This document shows, piece by piece, positions 39,901 to 49,142 of a stretch of 64,000 bases of DNA. Source of the DNA: G965216255 sp965216255 (GTDB taxonomy: Bacteria; Bacteroidota; Rhodothermia; Rhodothermales; Bin80); contig OZ244148.1 in NCBI GenBank assembly GCA_965216255.1, forward strand, positions 186,001-250,000, written 5' to 3'. The stretch's first letter is position 1, and each line of letters opens with the position of its first letter. The translations under genes and the position numbers were made by a program. The notes below the pieces were generated by a model that had not been told where the DNA came from, made no database searches, and saw only the letters and a program-made list of their open reading frames with translations.

Positions 39901-40980
39901 GAAATCCCTGAAGAGGTGGGTAATCTCTCGCAGCTACGGCTTCTGACGATGCAAAGCAATTCCTTTTCCGGATCGACACCCAAGGGGGTGGGAAAGCTTT
40001 CACAGTTAGTGTGGTTGCTTCTGGGCAACAACGACCTTTCCGGACCGATTCCAAGGGAATTGGCGGGCCTTTCTCAGTTAAAATGGATGGCCTTGGACAG
40101 AAATTCTCTTTCCGGGCAGATTCCCTCGGAATTGGGCAACCTCACCAACTTGACCAGCTTGCATCTCAGCGACAATGCACTATCTGGGGCTGTCCCAAGG
40201 GATTTTGGGAATTTGGAGAATTTGGAAAGGCTGGACTTGAGCAACAATAACCTGACCGGTGTATTGCCGCGGAGCTTTCTGCAATTGGTGAACTTGGAAA
40301 GCCTGCTTTTTGGCGGCCAAGAGCTTTGCGCACCCCAGGACGAAGCCTTCCAAACGTGGCTTGGCAGCATTGCGCGCGTTCGCGGCCCCACCTGCACAGG
40401 CGTGTACTTTGCGGAAGACATCCCGGATGTGAGCTTTACCCGCGACGAGGCCATTGCGCCGCTGGTCTTCCCCCCGGCAGCCGGCGGCAGCGAACCCTAT
40501 GCCTACAGCCTCGCGCCCGCGCTGCCGGCAGGACTGGTATTTGACGACTCGACCCGTGCCATCAGCGGCACGCCAACCGAACTGATGGACAAGACCGCGT
40601 ACACGTTCGCCGCCACCGATGCCGACGGCCTCGCGGACAGCCTTACCTTCTCCATGGAGGTTATTTCGCCCGTGCACGCTATCGGCACAGAGGACATCCC
40701 CTCCGAATTCGCCGTGTACGGCAACTATCCCAATCCTTTCCGTGAGGCCACCAGCCTGGCATTCGACCTTCCCTGGCCCGCCCGGGTGGCGGTGGAAGTG
40801 CTCGATCTGGCGGGAAGGCGCGTGCTTATGCTGCCGGAAAAGGCCCTGGCCGCGGGACGGAGCCGGACAATTGAAGTGAGCGGGGATGCCCTCTCCTCGG
40901 GGCTGTATCTCTACCGCCTTGTCGCGGCATCGCCCGAGGGCACGAGCGTGCATGCGGGCCGCTTTATCGGCGTGCGGTAA
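36943..40980 (+). CDS. Subtilisin-like protease with LRR array and T9SS sorting domain
   Basis: ATG 36943 gives a good signal peptide (IALLWALAFFAPAALAQEEP); ATG 36916 is also possible. The 1345-aa product has an S8 protease domain at about 180-450. Its Asp is in AIVDGGGDWRHEDL, its His in WHGTATAG and its Ser in IGTSLAAPLVSGVAAL. Then come a beta-sandwich segment, about 20 LRRs (597-1122, LSGxIPxELGNLxxLxxLxL), a cadherin/putative-Ig module (GGSEPYAYSLAPALPAGLVF ... ISGTPTE) and a T9SS type-A domain (NYPNPFREATSLAFDLPWPA, GLYLYRLVA). It is probably secreted by T9SS as a surface protease whose LRRs recognise protein targets. The LRRs resemble those in the gene just upstream. Confidence 0.9.
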   Translation: MRVPLSTCGSRSIRPFARIALLWALAFFAPAALAQEEPAFQAGVVVVQFDHGTAIQEGAAKTGLAAFDRAASPFGVVSIERPFAFLDHVEPRPETERNLMALRRTYYVRYSADEDPLRVAKALAVAEGVTYAEPALINRYVGPMALPDDSLFGEQAYLRHLRLPEAWDIVKGEDGNPPAVIAIVDGGGDWRHEDLRANVWTNEDEIPGNGDDDDNNGFIDDVHGANFANEDDTDNDPAGLPETPDGAWHGTATAGAASAVTDNKAGIAGAAWNAELMHVNVSCRHQDVVCHGYEGILYAAANGADIINVSWSGWPQDQELQMIAQTLDLATDMGALVVAAAGNNNWSIDVIPIYPAIHPRVLSVGATARDSRGKASFSNYGKRLNVFAPGEGIVTTAPDGEYSQSVIGTSLAAPLVSGVAALAKTRYPDLSPDALREQVRLASESINAENPGYAGRLGRGFVNAEAAVQAPVHPGVRIHRWASTDADGDGHIAPGEQVTIKATVVNHLADARQLTVGLTAFESYPYIDQSAAEHVIGSLPGGDSAEVTLSFSVASDAPLNSRVRFYARIRAGAFSDEVDQISLGINRNPEALHGALSALYIDTGGEEWSNNRGWDISATPALHELAQWHGVKVRQDWLVGLGLQSNNLSGALPEALGNLSNLLWMNMRFNSLSGAIPSEVGQLVQLQELLLDENDLSGEIPKELGNLPRLRVLALDNNGLSGTVPGELGQLSQLNRLYLHKNALSGVVPGQLGNLAQLQQLYLSGNELSGAIPGELGSLSQLKVLSLHENSLSGSIPKELGNLEQVRSLWLSKNALSGSIPGELGNLPNLHWLSLWENNLSGPIPGELGKLSQLRWLRLYRNSLSGEIPREIANLLLLVELSLYHNDLSGPIPKELGSLARLVTLNLKWNHLSGAIPAELGNLTRLKKLNLEYNALSGSIPAELGSLSQLQKLELRGNELSGTIPATLWDLTQLQILDLNSNALEGEIPEEVGNLSQLRLLTMQSNSFSGSTPKGVGKLSQLVWLLLGNNDLSGPIPRELAGLSQLKWMALDRNSLSGQIPSELGNLTNLTSLHLSDNALSGAVPRDFGNLENLERLDLSNNNLTGVLPRSFLQLVNLESLLFGGQELCAPQDEAFQTWLGSIARVRGPTCTGVYFAEDIPDVSFTRDEAIAPLVFPPAAGGSEPYAYSLAPALPAGLVFDDSTRAISGTPTELMDKTAYTFAATDADGLADSLTFSMEVISPVHAIGTEDIPSEFAVYGNYPNPFREATSLAFDLPWPARVAVEVLDLAGRRVLMLPEKALAAGRSRTIEVSGDALSSGLYLYRLVAASPEGTSVHAGRFIGVR

Positions 40981-41433
40981 GGCGCGGTTTTCGCGGCCTT
41001 TGTTGCGCAAGGATGCGGCCGGGCGCGATTTAACCAGCCAGGTGGACACTTCAGGGGCGTTCTTGGGGCCGCTATTGCCGCATTCCGGCCCTATTTCGGG
41101 AGTTACGGGCGGTTTGAGGCGCATGTGTGTGGGCGCCAGCACATATAGGCATCCCTGCCGGATCCGGCCTCTTTCCGGGGCGCCGCACATGCGCAGCGGC
41201 CGCTCGAATGCACCCCAATGCCAGTATGTTTTGTATTCGCCGTGAACCAATAATCGGCGCCCGCAACGACCTTTCTCCCGGCCAGACTGAGGTAGCCTGG
41301 ATGGTCTCCTGCTCTGTCGAATGATACCAAGACCCCATGCAACAAAAGCAGGCCTGCATATCTTTCCGATGGATCCATTCTGAATTGGGGTCCGTCGTGG
41401 ATGGTTCGACGAAAGGATCGTTTTTGTGAACCG
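40981..41433. other. Gene-less stretch
   Basis: About 450 bases between the protease gene and the Tn3 relic. No supported gene; short frames on both strands lack motifs. Confidence 0.45.
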
Positions 41434-42177
41434 ATGCCTATGACCGGCTACACCCGCGAGCAACTCAACGCCCAGGCCCAACAAACCGGCACTGTCGAAC
41501 AGATTCGGCCGTGCCGACGCGACTATAGCCGACTCGGATTCGCGTATCAGTTGCCCTTCGTGCGGCTCTTGAACCGGTTCCCGATGCAACAACCCTTCGA
41601 TGTCATTGATGAGATCCTGGCCTGCGTAAGCATCCAAGTCGACATCCCGACGGCGAAGATTGCCGACTACAGCCGCCGGCGTATGAGCTTATCCGAGCAC
41701 CAGGAAAGGATCCGAAGACATCTCGGCCGCACACGTTTCAGCGAGGCAGAAGGCGAGGCGGTCTCCCACTTTGTCTTTGAACAAGCCTGCCGCCAGGAGC
41801 AGAGCCATGCCATCATGGCGCAAATTAAGGAGTTCCTCCGGCAACAAGGCATCCTTGAACCTGCTGACGCGACAACCTGGAGCGGCTTGCTCAAGAGTGA
41901 ACAGATCTGTGCCTTGGCTCGGGACCTCAACTATGGAAAGCGAGGCCGGCTTAACAAGCGAGATTGGTTGGAACAGCGCAACCCGTGCAATGCACTGATG
42001 CTGATCCTTGCCTGTATCATCTACTGGCAGGCCAAGGAGATCCACCGGGTGCTCCTACAATGCGATCCAGCGACGGATCTGGATTGGTCGCTGATCCAGC
42101 ATATCAGTCCAATCACGTGGGACAATGTGATCCTCTACGGTGAGTATGTCATCGACCACAGCCTAATCCAGCTCTGA
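41434..42177 (+). pseudogene. Tn3-family transposase TnpA with large internal deletion
   Basis: The open frame (about 248 aa) begins like DUF4158, the TnpA N-terminus (YTREQLNAQAQQTGTVEQIR, ADYSRRRMSLSEHQERIRRH, EAEGEAVSHFVFEQACRQEQ). It ends like the TnpA C-terminus (LNKRDWLEQRNPCNALMLIL, IIYWQAKEI, LIQHISPITWDNVILYGEYV). TnpA proteins are about 950-1000 aa, so roughly 700 residues including most of the DDE core are missing in frame. The stop at 42175-42177 is followed by a Tn3-type terminal repeat, so this is the true right end of the element. Confidence 0.75.
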
Positions 42178-42185
42178 ATCGGCTG

Positions 42186-42222
42186 CTTAGCACTCATTTG
42201 CGCACAAATGTTCGTGATACCC
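42186..42222 (-). repeat. Tn3-family terminal inverted repeat
   Basis: Read on the minus strand it is gggtatcacgaacatttgtg followed by cgcaaatgagtgctaag: a GGG outer end and a TAAG inner end, about 37 bp, right after the tnpA stop. This is the expected form and place of a Tn3 end. A similar inverted copy is at 1083-1120. Confidence 0.7.
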
Positions 42223-42249
42223 TAAACACGGAGGACGAGGCCCAGGCCA

Positions 42250-42632
42250 AGATGCGCGGCCGGCTCGACACTGCGATCATCCGCGTCATGCGCGATGCGC
42301 TGCTCAGACGCAGCGAGGCCGAGGCGCTCACATGGGCGGACGCAAGCGTCGAGCCGGACGGCATCGGCGCTCACCCACCTCTGAGCGCCCTATCACACCC
42401 CCGAAATGCCGCTTTTGAGCGTATATGGGCCGCCGCACGGGCGGCCGGGCTCATCGACAACTACTCCGGGCACAGCAGCCGCACGGGATGCGCCCACAGC
42501 CTGGCAGAGCGAGGGGCCAGTCTTGTCGAACTGCAGCAGGCCAGGTGCTGGAAGTCTCCTTCCATGCCAGCCCACTATGCCCGCAGCGCACGCGCCGGAC
42601 ACGGGGCCGTGGCGCGGCTGCTGGAGAAGTAG
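42250..42632 (+). pseudogene. Tyrosine recombinase/integrase, truncated and internally deleted
   Basis: The frame reads RGRLDTAIIRVMRDALLRRS, EAEALTWADASVEPDG, then after a gap in homology RIWAAARAAGLIDNYSGHSS, RTGCAHSLAERGASLVELQQ and KSPSMPAHYARSARAGHGAV. The RDxxLRxSExxAL block, the GHSxR box and the final Tyr (MPAHYAR) belong to XerD-like integrases. The N-terminal SAM-like domain and the strand region between the first Arg and the His-x-x-Arg box are missing. It cannot be active as encoded. Confidence 0.65.
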
Positions 42633-42719
42633 GTTCACGGCACAAGCTGCGTCATTTCCCGGAACCTGGATGCAGTTCTCGAGGCTCCCCGTAAAGGGCC
42701 ACTTTCAGAACGACACCGT

Positions 42720-44465
42720 TTATCTGACCAGAAGCATACTGCCGACACGTGTCTGGCCAAGCGCCGTCAGGCGGTAGTAGTACAATCCCGAGGAAAGCGC
42801 TGCGGCCTCAATGCGGACCAGGTGCTCGCCCCCGGAAAAGCGGCGGCCCCCTAGCTCGTCCACCATGCGCCCGGTGATATCGTATACGCGTATCCGCACC
42901 TCGGCTGGCGACGGAAGCCTGAAACCAATGTCCGTTCCGTCCCCAAACGGATTGGGGTAGTTCGGGTGCAGTATCACGGCCTCCGAATATGCAGCGTCCA
43001 CCTGCTCTGTCACCCGATCCACCAGTCCGGACGAGCCATAATTGGCAATGAAGGCGCCCGAATAGCCCTCTGCATTAAGCGTGTCCATGCCCAGAATGGC
43101 AATTCTGTCGAAATAGCCGCCGACCAGCAGCTCATCCGACGCATTCACGGCAATGCTCGTTATCTCTTGATTATCAACCCCAGTCACATGCACGACCCTG
43201 ACGAAATTTCCCGCTAGATCGTATTCCGCTACGAAGCCATCACGAGAATTGTTAAAGTACCCCTCGCGGTAATTCTCGGGAGCGGAAAGCTCAAAGTCAT
43301 CCGTCCAAAGACGTGTGCCCTTGAATGTGCCAGTAACGTATTTGCTGGCCTGCGAGTCTATGGTAAAGTCTTTGAGCTTTACCGAATCTCCTCGAAATAG
43401 CGATTGCGTAGACAGGAGCATCCCGTCAAGCGAGAACCAGGTTAGCGTTACGTTGGAACCTAGGGAAGTTACCAAATGCCGCACCACTCCCACTGCATTC
43501 TGACGTTCAGACACCTGCAAGAACATTTTCTCGGAGTGAGTGGAACCCTCAAAAACAGGAAGCGCCCACCGTATATCGCCAGTGCCATCGAGAGACACCA
43601 ACACATGCGTATCCTTCCCAAGTGTCACCGTATCCGTTCCTGCTACTGCAAACTCTGCTCCGGCGAGGAAGTATCCTTGAAGGTACATGTTGCCGTTTGC
43701 GTCTACGTCAAAGGCCGCCATTGGAGGGAGTTCCCAAGTTCCCAAGTGTCCTCGTTCGCCAACTACGCGGGCCCAGGCAATCTCCCCAGCCGACGTATAC
43801 TTGGCAACAAATACTGATACAAACCATCCGATCCAAGGGGGCAAAGTCGGAGTGATCACATGCGGTCCAGCAAAAAGCGTGTCAGCGAATACACCCGCTA
43901 CATAAATATTGCCCTCCGCATCCACGTCTATTCCCTGGATGTAACCGGGAAACAGAAAATAATAGGGGGCATTAGGGAAGCCGATCGTTCTTGACCAAGA
44001 CGGACCACCGTCAGGATCGTACGATGCCAGCGATACGCCACCGGAACTGTACATACCGGCATCAAAGGTGAAGTCCACGCCCGCGAAGCCTACAGGCCCT
44101 TGGCCGCCGGTGACAACGGCCATCCCGATTCCTATCCAGAAGCGCTGAGCCAGGAATGCGTCCGCAGCTACTTGCCGAATCCATACCATGTGCCCATACT
44201 CATCGACTCGAGCCAAGTATCCACTTGATGAATCAACTCGCGGCCACGCTGCCCTCCCCGTTGCATAAACGTTCCCCAAACCGTCTACATCCAAACCACG
44301 CAGGTCAACTGCAAGGCTTGGTAACTTTACCGACCATACCTGCGCACTGGCATTTTGTCCGGCAAACGGGGCTCTAGCCAATACCAGCGCAGCAATGAAC
44401 ACATACCGTTGCCCAAACAGTAGCGCACTGCGCGCCCAGGAATAATTGTGGCCTACAATGTACAT
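42720..44465 (-). CDS. Secreted beta-propeller protein with T9SS sorting domain
   Basis: Start ATG at 44465 gives a signal peptide (QRYVFIAALVLARAPFAGQ, then NASAQ). The 581-aa product has propeller blades of the SBBP type (VDGLGNVYATGRAAW, VDAEGNIYVAGVFADTLFAG, VFVAKYTSAGEIAWARVVG) and a T9SS type-A domain at the end (NYPNPFGDGTDIGFRLPSPA, VYDITGRMVDELGG, GLYYYRLTALG). It is the third member of the family in this window, with 5663-7489 and the split gene 2258/3712-5324. Upstream codons to 44606 are open but run into the neighbouring gene's tail, so I exclude them. Confidence 0.85.
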   Translation of the reverse strand: MYIVGHNYSWARSALLFGQRYVFIAALVLARAPFAGQNASAQVWSVKLPSLAVDLRGLDVDGLGNVYATGRAAWPRVDSSSGYLARVDEYGHMVWIRQVAADAFLAQRFWIGIGMAVVTGGQGPVGFAGVDFTFDAGMYSSGGVSLASYDPDGGPSWSRTIGFPNAPYYFLFPGYIQGIDVDAEGNIYVAGVFADTLFAGPHVITPTLPPWIGWFVSVFVAKYTSAGEIAWARVVGERGHLGTWELPPMAAFDVDANGNMYLQGYFLAGAEFAVAGTDTVTLGKDTHVLVSLDGTGDIRWALPVFEGSTHSEKMFLQVSERQNAVGVVRHLVTSLGSNVTLTWFSLDGMLLSTQSLFRGDSVKLKDFTIDSQASKYVTGTFKGTRLWTDDFELSAPENYREGYFNNSRDGFVAEYDLAGNFVRVVHVTGVDNQEITSIAVNASDELLVGGYFDRIAILGMDTLNAEGYSGAFIANYGSSGLVDRVTEQVDAAYSEAVILHPNYPNPFGDGTDIGFRLPSPAEVRIRVYDITGRMVDELGGRRFSGGEHLVRIEAAALSSGLYYYRLTALGQTRVGSMLLVR

Positions 44466-44475
44466 CGGCGTCCCG

Positions 44476-44866
44476 TCACTTGATGAGTTGTACGATTCTG
44501 CTCCGCTGTTGGTGTCCCGTGTCCATGCGTATGATGTACGTGCCACTGGGAAGATTCCCACCGTCGAGGTGCACCTCATAATGGCCGGATGGCATGACTT
44601 CGTCAACGAGCGTCACTACCAGGCGCCCCAGCACATCTATGGCGCTATTGCCCGAGGAGACCTCGTAGCTGAGCCCCGTCCCCTCGAAATAGCAGGCAAG
44701 GCTGAAGCTGACCAACTTACGGCGACGCCCAAGCCAATAGCAGGCTGCATGGCCGAAGCGCAAGAGCGTAAAGAGATAAAGCCGGGTCTTCGGCGCAGTC
44801 GGCGGCAGCGCCTCCCACGGGCAGGGCCGTGAGCGCCAACAGGGTACTCCAGAGTATATGTTGCAT
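44476..44866 (-). pseudogene. Signal peptide joined out of frame to a T9SS sorting-domain tail
   Basis: ATG 44866 gives MQHILWSTLLALTALPVGGA with a following Asp-Cys-Ala, the same signal peptide as in the array frames, but this frame stops after LLLAWASP. The adjacent frame carries SYEVSSGNSAIDVLGRLVVT, LVDEVMPSGHYEVHLDGGNL and PSGTYIIRMDTG, a T9SS type-A domain ending in VQLIK at 44476. A frameshift of one or two bases between them breaks what was probably a secreted T9SS protein (gene Y). It lies in unit 1 of the 855-bp array and supplies its 5' half. Only 10 bases separate its stop from the next gene's start. Confidence 0.6.
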
Positions 44867-45515
44867 GCGTTCGTGACAATATTGAATTCAACGAGAACGC
44901 ATGGAAAGACCATTACAAGCACTATAATAAGATATGACATGTATAAAGGGTAATGTAAACTACCCCATATGGTTCCCACCTCAAGGCAACGTGCAGGCGA
45001 TTCTCCGCCCTTGCCAACCGGCCTTACTTACTCCGATCTATCGCTGAGAGGCGATGCAACCTACCCTGTACACCCAAATCCAGCCTCTTTTGAATACTGG
45101 TTCGTCTTGGGTTCGCTTCAACAGGCGAAGTAGCCTGCAGCTACGGCCCTGGTGAATCGATCGCGATGATCCGATCCGGCCCCGCTACCGGAATGCCGGC
45201 AACGCTGACTACGCGCCGGATGGCCTCTGCCGCCATGGCCCCAAGCGGTCCGATCCGTCATCCAGCGCGTCACCCTCCACTCGCAAGTGGCGCCTCTGCC
45301 TGGGCTGTCTCCAACAGCGTACAGGGGACCTCTCGTATCCGTGTGTGCACAATACGTGCATGCACAAAAACATGCTCCGCTACCATGGATTCTTCACCAT
45401 AGGCGGCACGGAGGCATGCGCCTTCGAAGCACGGCGTGGCCGGCCATCGACAACACGTAACCATGCTCGCCGCCCTTTGAGGGATGTCTCCGGGCCCGGT
45501 ACCCGCGACATGCGC

Positions 45516-45722
45516 TCAGGCGACAGATGAGAAACCCCCTATTTGCCTCATCAGGGCAGTCTCAAGGCGCAATGTTATGCCGACGCCCAGGCCAATGGTG
45601 AGCGTGTCCGAAGCGCTATGAGTGTATAGAGATAAAGCCGGGTCTTCGGCGCAGTCGGCGCCGGCGCCTCCCACGGGCAGGGCCGTGAGCGCCAACAGGG
45701 TACTCCAGAGTATATGTTGCAT
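45516..45722 (-). CDS. Array junction frame 1 (68 aa, secreted)
   Basis: Signal peptide MQHILWSTLLALTALPVGGA, then a 45-residue mature part beginning DCAEDPALSLYTHSASD and ending in a Gly/Leu-rich strand-like tail (TIGLGVGITLRLETALMRQI) plus GGFSSVA. The N-terminal two thirds lie in unit 2 and the tail in unit 1, so the frame spans a unit boundary. No family recognised. The variant here is Ile in GITLR. Confidence 0.5.
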   Translation of the reverse strand: MQHILWSTLLALTALPVGGAGADCAEDPALSLYTHSASDTLTIGLGVGITLRLETALMRQIGGFSSVA

Positions 45723-45734
45723 GCGTTCGTGACA

Positions 45735-45825
45735 ATATTGAATTCAACGAGGACGCATGGAAAGACCATTACAAGCACTATAATAAGATATGACATGTAT
45801 AAAGGATAATGAAAACTACCCCATA
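45735..45825 (-). promoter_or_regulatory. AT-rich promoter-like segment, repeated in every unit (representative)
   Basis: On the minus strand this 90-bp segment, with ctttatacatgtcatatctt and attatag, lies directly upstream of the ATG at 45722 and is by far the most AT-rich part of the unit. It is conserved in all ten units. It is a natural promoter for the small frame; exact -10/-35 or Bacteroidota -7/-33 boxes cannot be fixed by eye. Confidence 0.35.
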
Positions 45826-45966
45826 TGATTCCCACCTCAAGGCAACGTGCAGGCGATTCTCCGCCCTTGCCAACCGGCCTTACTTACTCCGATCTATCGC
45901 TGAGAGGCGATGCAACCTACCCTGTACACCCAATCCAGCCTCTTTTGAATACTGGTTCGTCTTGGG

Positions 45967-45999
45967 TTCGCCTCAACAGGCGAAGTAGCCTGCAGCTAC
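45967..45999. other. Adjacent double hairpin, repeated in every unit (representative)
   Basis: ttcgcct-caac-aggcgaa forms a 7-bp stem with a 4-base loop. It is followed directly, with no spacer, by gtagc-ctgca-gctac, a 5-bp stem. Some units change the first stem to ttcgctt, which still pairs through a G-T/G-U wobble. No T-run follows, so it is not an ordinary terminator. Confidence 0.6.
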
Positions 46000-46370
46000 G
46001 GCCTTGGTGGATCGATCGCGATGACCTGATCCGGCCCCGCTACCGGAATGCCGGCAACGCTGACTACGCGCCGGATGGCCTCTGCCGCCATGGCCGCAAG
46101 CGATCCGATCCGTCATCCAACGCGTCACCCTCCAATCGCAAGTGGCGCCTCTGCCTGGGCTGTCTCCAACAGCGTACAGGGGACCTCTCGTATCCGTGTG
46201 TGCACAATACGTGCATGCACTAAAACATGCTCCGCTACGATGGATTCTTCACCGTAGGCGGCACGGAGGCATGCGCCTTCGAAGCACGGCGTGGCCGGCC
46301 ATCGACAACACGTAACCATGCTCGCCGCCCTTTGAGGGATGTCTCCGGGCCCGGTACCCGCGACATGCGC

Positions 46371-46577
46371 TCAGTCGACAGATGAGAAACCCCCTATTTG
46401 CCTCATCAGGGCAGTCTCAAGGCGCAATGTCATGCCGACGCCCAGGCCAATGGTGAGCGTGTCCGAAGCGCTATGAGTGTATAGAGATAAAGCCGGGTCT
46501 TCGGCGCAGTCGGCGGCGGCGCCTCCCACGGGCAGGGCCGTGAGCGCCAACAGGGTACTCCAGAGTATATGTTGCAT
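46371..46577 (-). CDS. Array junction frame 2 (68 aa, secreted)
   Basis: Same layout as the frame at 45516. Variants: GGAAADC at the cleavage region, GMTLR, and a final Asp (SSVD) in place of Ala. Its combination of variants is repeated exactly in the frame at 48936, three units away. Confidence 0.5.
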   Translation of the reverse strand: MQHILWSTLLALTALPVGGAAADCAEDPALSLYTHSASDTLTIGLGVGMTLRLETALMRQIGGFSSVD

Positions 46578-47225
46578 GCGTTCGTGACAATATTGAATTC
46601 AACGAGAACGCATGGAAAGACCATTACAAGCACTATAATAAGATATGACATGTATAAAGGATAATGAAAACTACCCCATATGATTCCCACCTCAAGGCAA
46701 CGTGCAGGCGATTCTCCGCCCTTCCCAACCGGCCTTACTTACTCCGATCTATCGCTGAGAGGCGATGCAACCTACCCTGTACACCCAATCCAGCCTCTTT
46801 TGAATACTGGTTCGTCTTGGGTTCGCTTCAACAGGCGAAGTAGCCTGCAGCTACGGCCCTGGTGAATCGATCGCGATGACCTGATCCGGCCCCGATACCG
46901 GAATGCAGGCAACGCTGACTACGCGCCGGATGGCCTCTGCCGCCATGGCCGCAAGCGGTCCGATCCGTCATCCAGCGCGGCACCCTCCAATCGCAAGTGG
47001 CGCCTCTGCCTGGGCTGTCTCCAACAGCATACAGGGGACCTCTCGTATCCGTGTGTGCACAATACGTGCATGCACAATAACATACTCCGCTACCATGGAT
47101 TCTTCACCGTAGGCGGCACGGAGGCATGCGCCTTCGAAGCACGGCGTGGCCGGTCATCGACAACACGTAACCATGCTCGCCGCCCTTTGAGGGATGTCTC
47201 CGGGCCCGGTACCCGCGACATGCGC

Positions 47226-47432
47226 TCAGGCGACAGATGAGAAACCCCCTATTTGCCTCATCAGGGCAGTCTCAAGGCGCAATGTCATGCCGACGCCCAG
47301 GCCAATGGTGAGCGTGTCCGAAGCGCTATGAGCGTAAAGAGATAAAGCCGGGTCTTCGGCGCAGTCGGCGGCGGCGCCTCCCACGGGCAGGGCCGTGAGC
47401 GCCAACAGGGTACTCCAGAGTATACGTTGCAT
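47226..47432 (-). CDS. Array junction frame 3 (68 aa, secreted)
   Basis: Variants: MQR at the start instead of MQH, YAHSASD instead of YTHSASD, final SSVA. The same set recurs in the frame at 49791, again three units away. Confidence 0.5.
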   Translation of the reverse strand: MQRILWSTLLALTALPVGGAAADCAEDPALSLYAHSASDTLTIGLGVGMTLRLETALMRQIGGFSSVA

Positions 47433-48080
47433 GCGTTCGTGACAATATTGAATTCAACGAGAACGCATGGAAAGACCATTACAAGCACTATAATAAGATA
47501 TGACATGTATAAAGGATAATGAAAACTACCCCATATGATTCCCACCTCAAGGCAACGTGCAGGCGATTCTTCGCCCTTGCCAACCGGCCTTACTTACTCC
47601 GATCTATCGCTGAGAGGCGATGCAACCTACCCTGTACACCCAATCCAGCCTCTTTCGAATACTGGTTCGTCTTGGGTTCGCCTCAACAGGCGAAGTAGCC
47701 TGCAGCTACGGCCTTGGTGGATCGATCGCGATGACCTGATCCGGCCCCGCTACCGGAATGCCGGCAACGCTGACTACGCGCCGGATGGCCTCTGCCGCCA
47801 TGGCCGCAAGCGATCCGATCCGTCATCCAACGCGGCACCCTCCAATCGCAAGTGGCGCCTCTGCCTGGGCTGTCTCCAACAGCATACAGGGGACCTCTCG
47901 TATCCATGTGTGCACAATACGTGCATACACTAAAACATGCTCCGCTACCATGGATTCTTCACCGTAGGCGGCACGGAGGCATGCGCCTTCGAAGCACGGC
48001 GTGGCCGGCCATCGACAACACGTAACCATGCTCGCCGCCCTTTGAGGGATGTCTCCGGGCCCGGCACCCGCGACATGCGC

Positions 48081-48287
48081 TCAGGCGACAGATGAGAAAC
48101 CCCCTATTTGCCTCATCAGGGCAGTCTCAAGGCGCAATGTCATGCCGACGCCCAGGCCAATGGTGAGCGTGTCCGAAGCGCTATGAGTGTATAGAGATAA
48201 AGCCGGGTCTTCGGCGCAGTCGGCGCCGGCGCCTCCCACGGGCAGGGCCGTGAGCGCCAACAGGGTACTCCAGAGTATATGTTGCAT
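48081..48287 (-). CDS. Array junction frame 4 (68 aa, secreted)
   Basis: Matches the frame at 45516 (GGAGADC, YTHSASD, SSVA) except Met for Ile in GMTLR; first member of the second three-unit block. Confidence 0.5.
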   Translation of the reverse strand: MQHILWSTLLALTALPVGGAGADCAEDPALSLYTHSASDTLTIGLGVGMTLRLETALMRQIGGFSSVA

Positions 48288-48935
48288 GCGTTCGTGACAA
48301 TATTGAATTCAACGAGGACGCATGGAAAGACCATTACAAGCACTATAATAAGATATGACATGTATAAAGGATAATGAAAACTACCCCATATGATTCCCAC
48401 CTCAAGGCAACGTGCAGGCGATTCTCCGCCCTTGCCAACCGGCCTTACTTACTCCGATCTATCGCTGAGAGGCGATGCAACCTACCCTGTACACCCAATC
48501 CAGCCTCTTTTGAATACTGGTTCGTCTTGGGTTCGCCTCAACAGGCGAAGTAGCCTGCAGCTACGGCCTTGGTGGATCGATCGCGATGACCTGATCCGGC
48601 CCCGCTACCGGAATGCCGGCAACGCTGACTACGCGCCGGATGGCCTCTGCCGCCATGGCCGCAAGCGATCCGATCCGTCATCCAACGCGTCACCCTCCAA
48701 TCGCAAGTGGCGCCTCTGCCTGGGCTGTCTCCAACAGCGTACAGGGGACCTCTCGTATCCGTGTGTGCACAATACGTGCATGCACTAAAACATGCTCCGC
48801 TACGATGGATTCTTCACCGTAGGCGGCACGGAGGCATGCGCCTTCGAAGCACGGCGTGGCCGGCCATCGACAACACGTAACCATGCTCGCCGCCCTTTGA
48901 GGGATGTCTCCGGGCCCGGTACCCGCGACATGCGC

Positions 48936-49142
48936 TCAGTCGACAGATGAGAAACCCCCTATTTGCCTCATCAGGGCAGTCTCAAGGCGCAATGTCATGC
49001 CGACGCCCAGGCCAATGGTGAGCGTGTCCGAAGCGCTATGAGTGTATAGAGATAAAGCCGGGTCTTCGGCGCAGTCGGCGGCGGCGCCTCCCACGGGCAG
49101 GGCCGTGAGCGCCAACAGGGTACTCCAGAGTATATGTTGCAT
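48936..49142 (-). CDS. Array junction frame 5 (68 aa, secreted)
   Basis: Protein identical to the frame at 46371 (GGAAADC, GMTLR, SSVD); second member of the repeated three-unit block. Confidence 0.5.
   Translation of the reverse strand: MQHILWSTLLALTALPVGGAAADCAEDPALSLYTHSASDTLTIGLGVGMTLRLETALMRQIGGFSSVD

Noticed and set aside
1083..42222. A single intact 41-kb Tn3-type transposon between the two inverted repeat relics
   Set aside because: The repeats match only about 27 of 33 bases, the left one has no GGGG end, the transposase is deleted and a core gene (miaA) lies inside. Independent relics are more likely.
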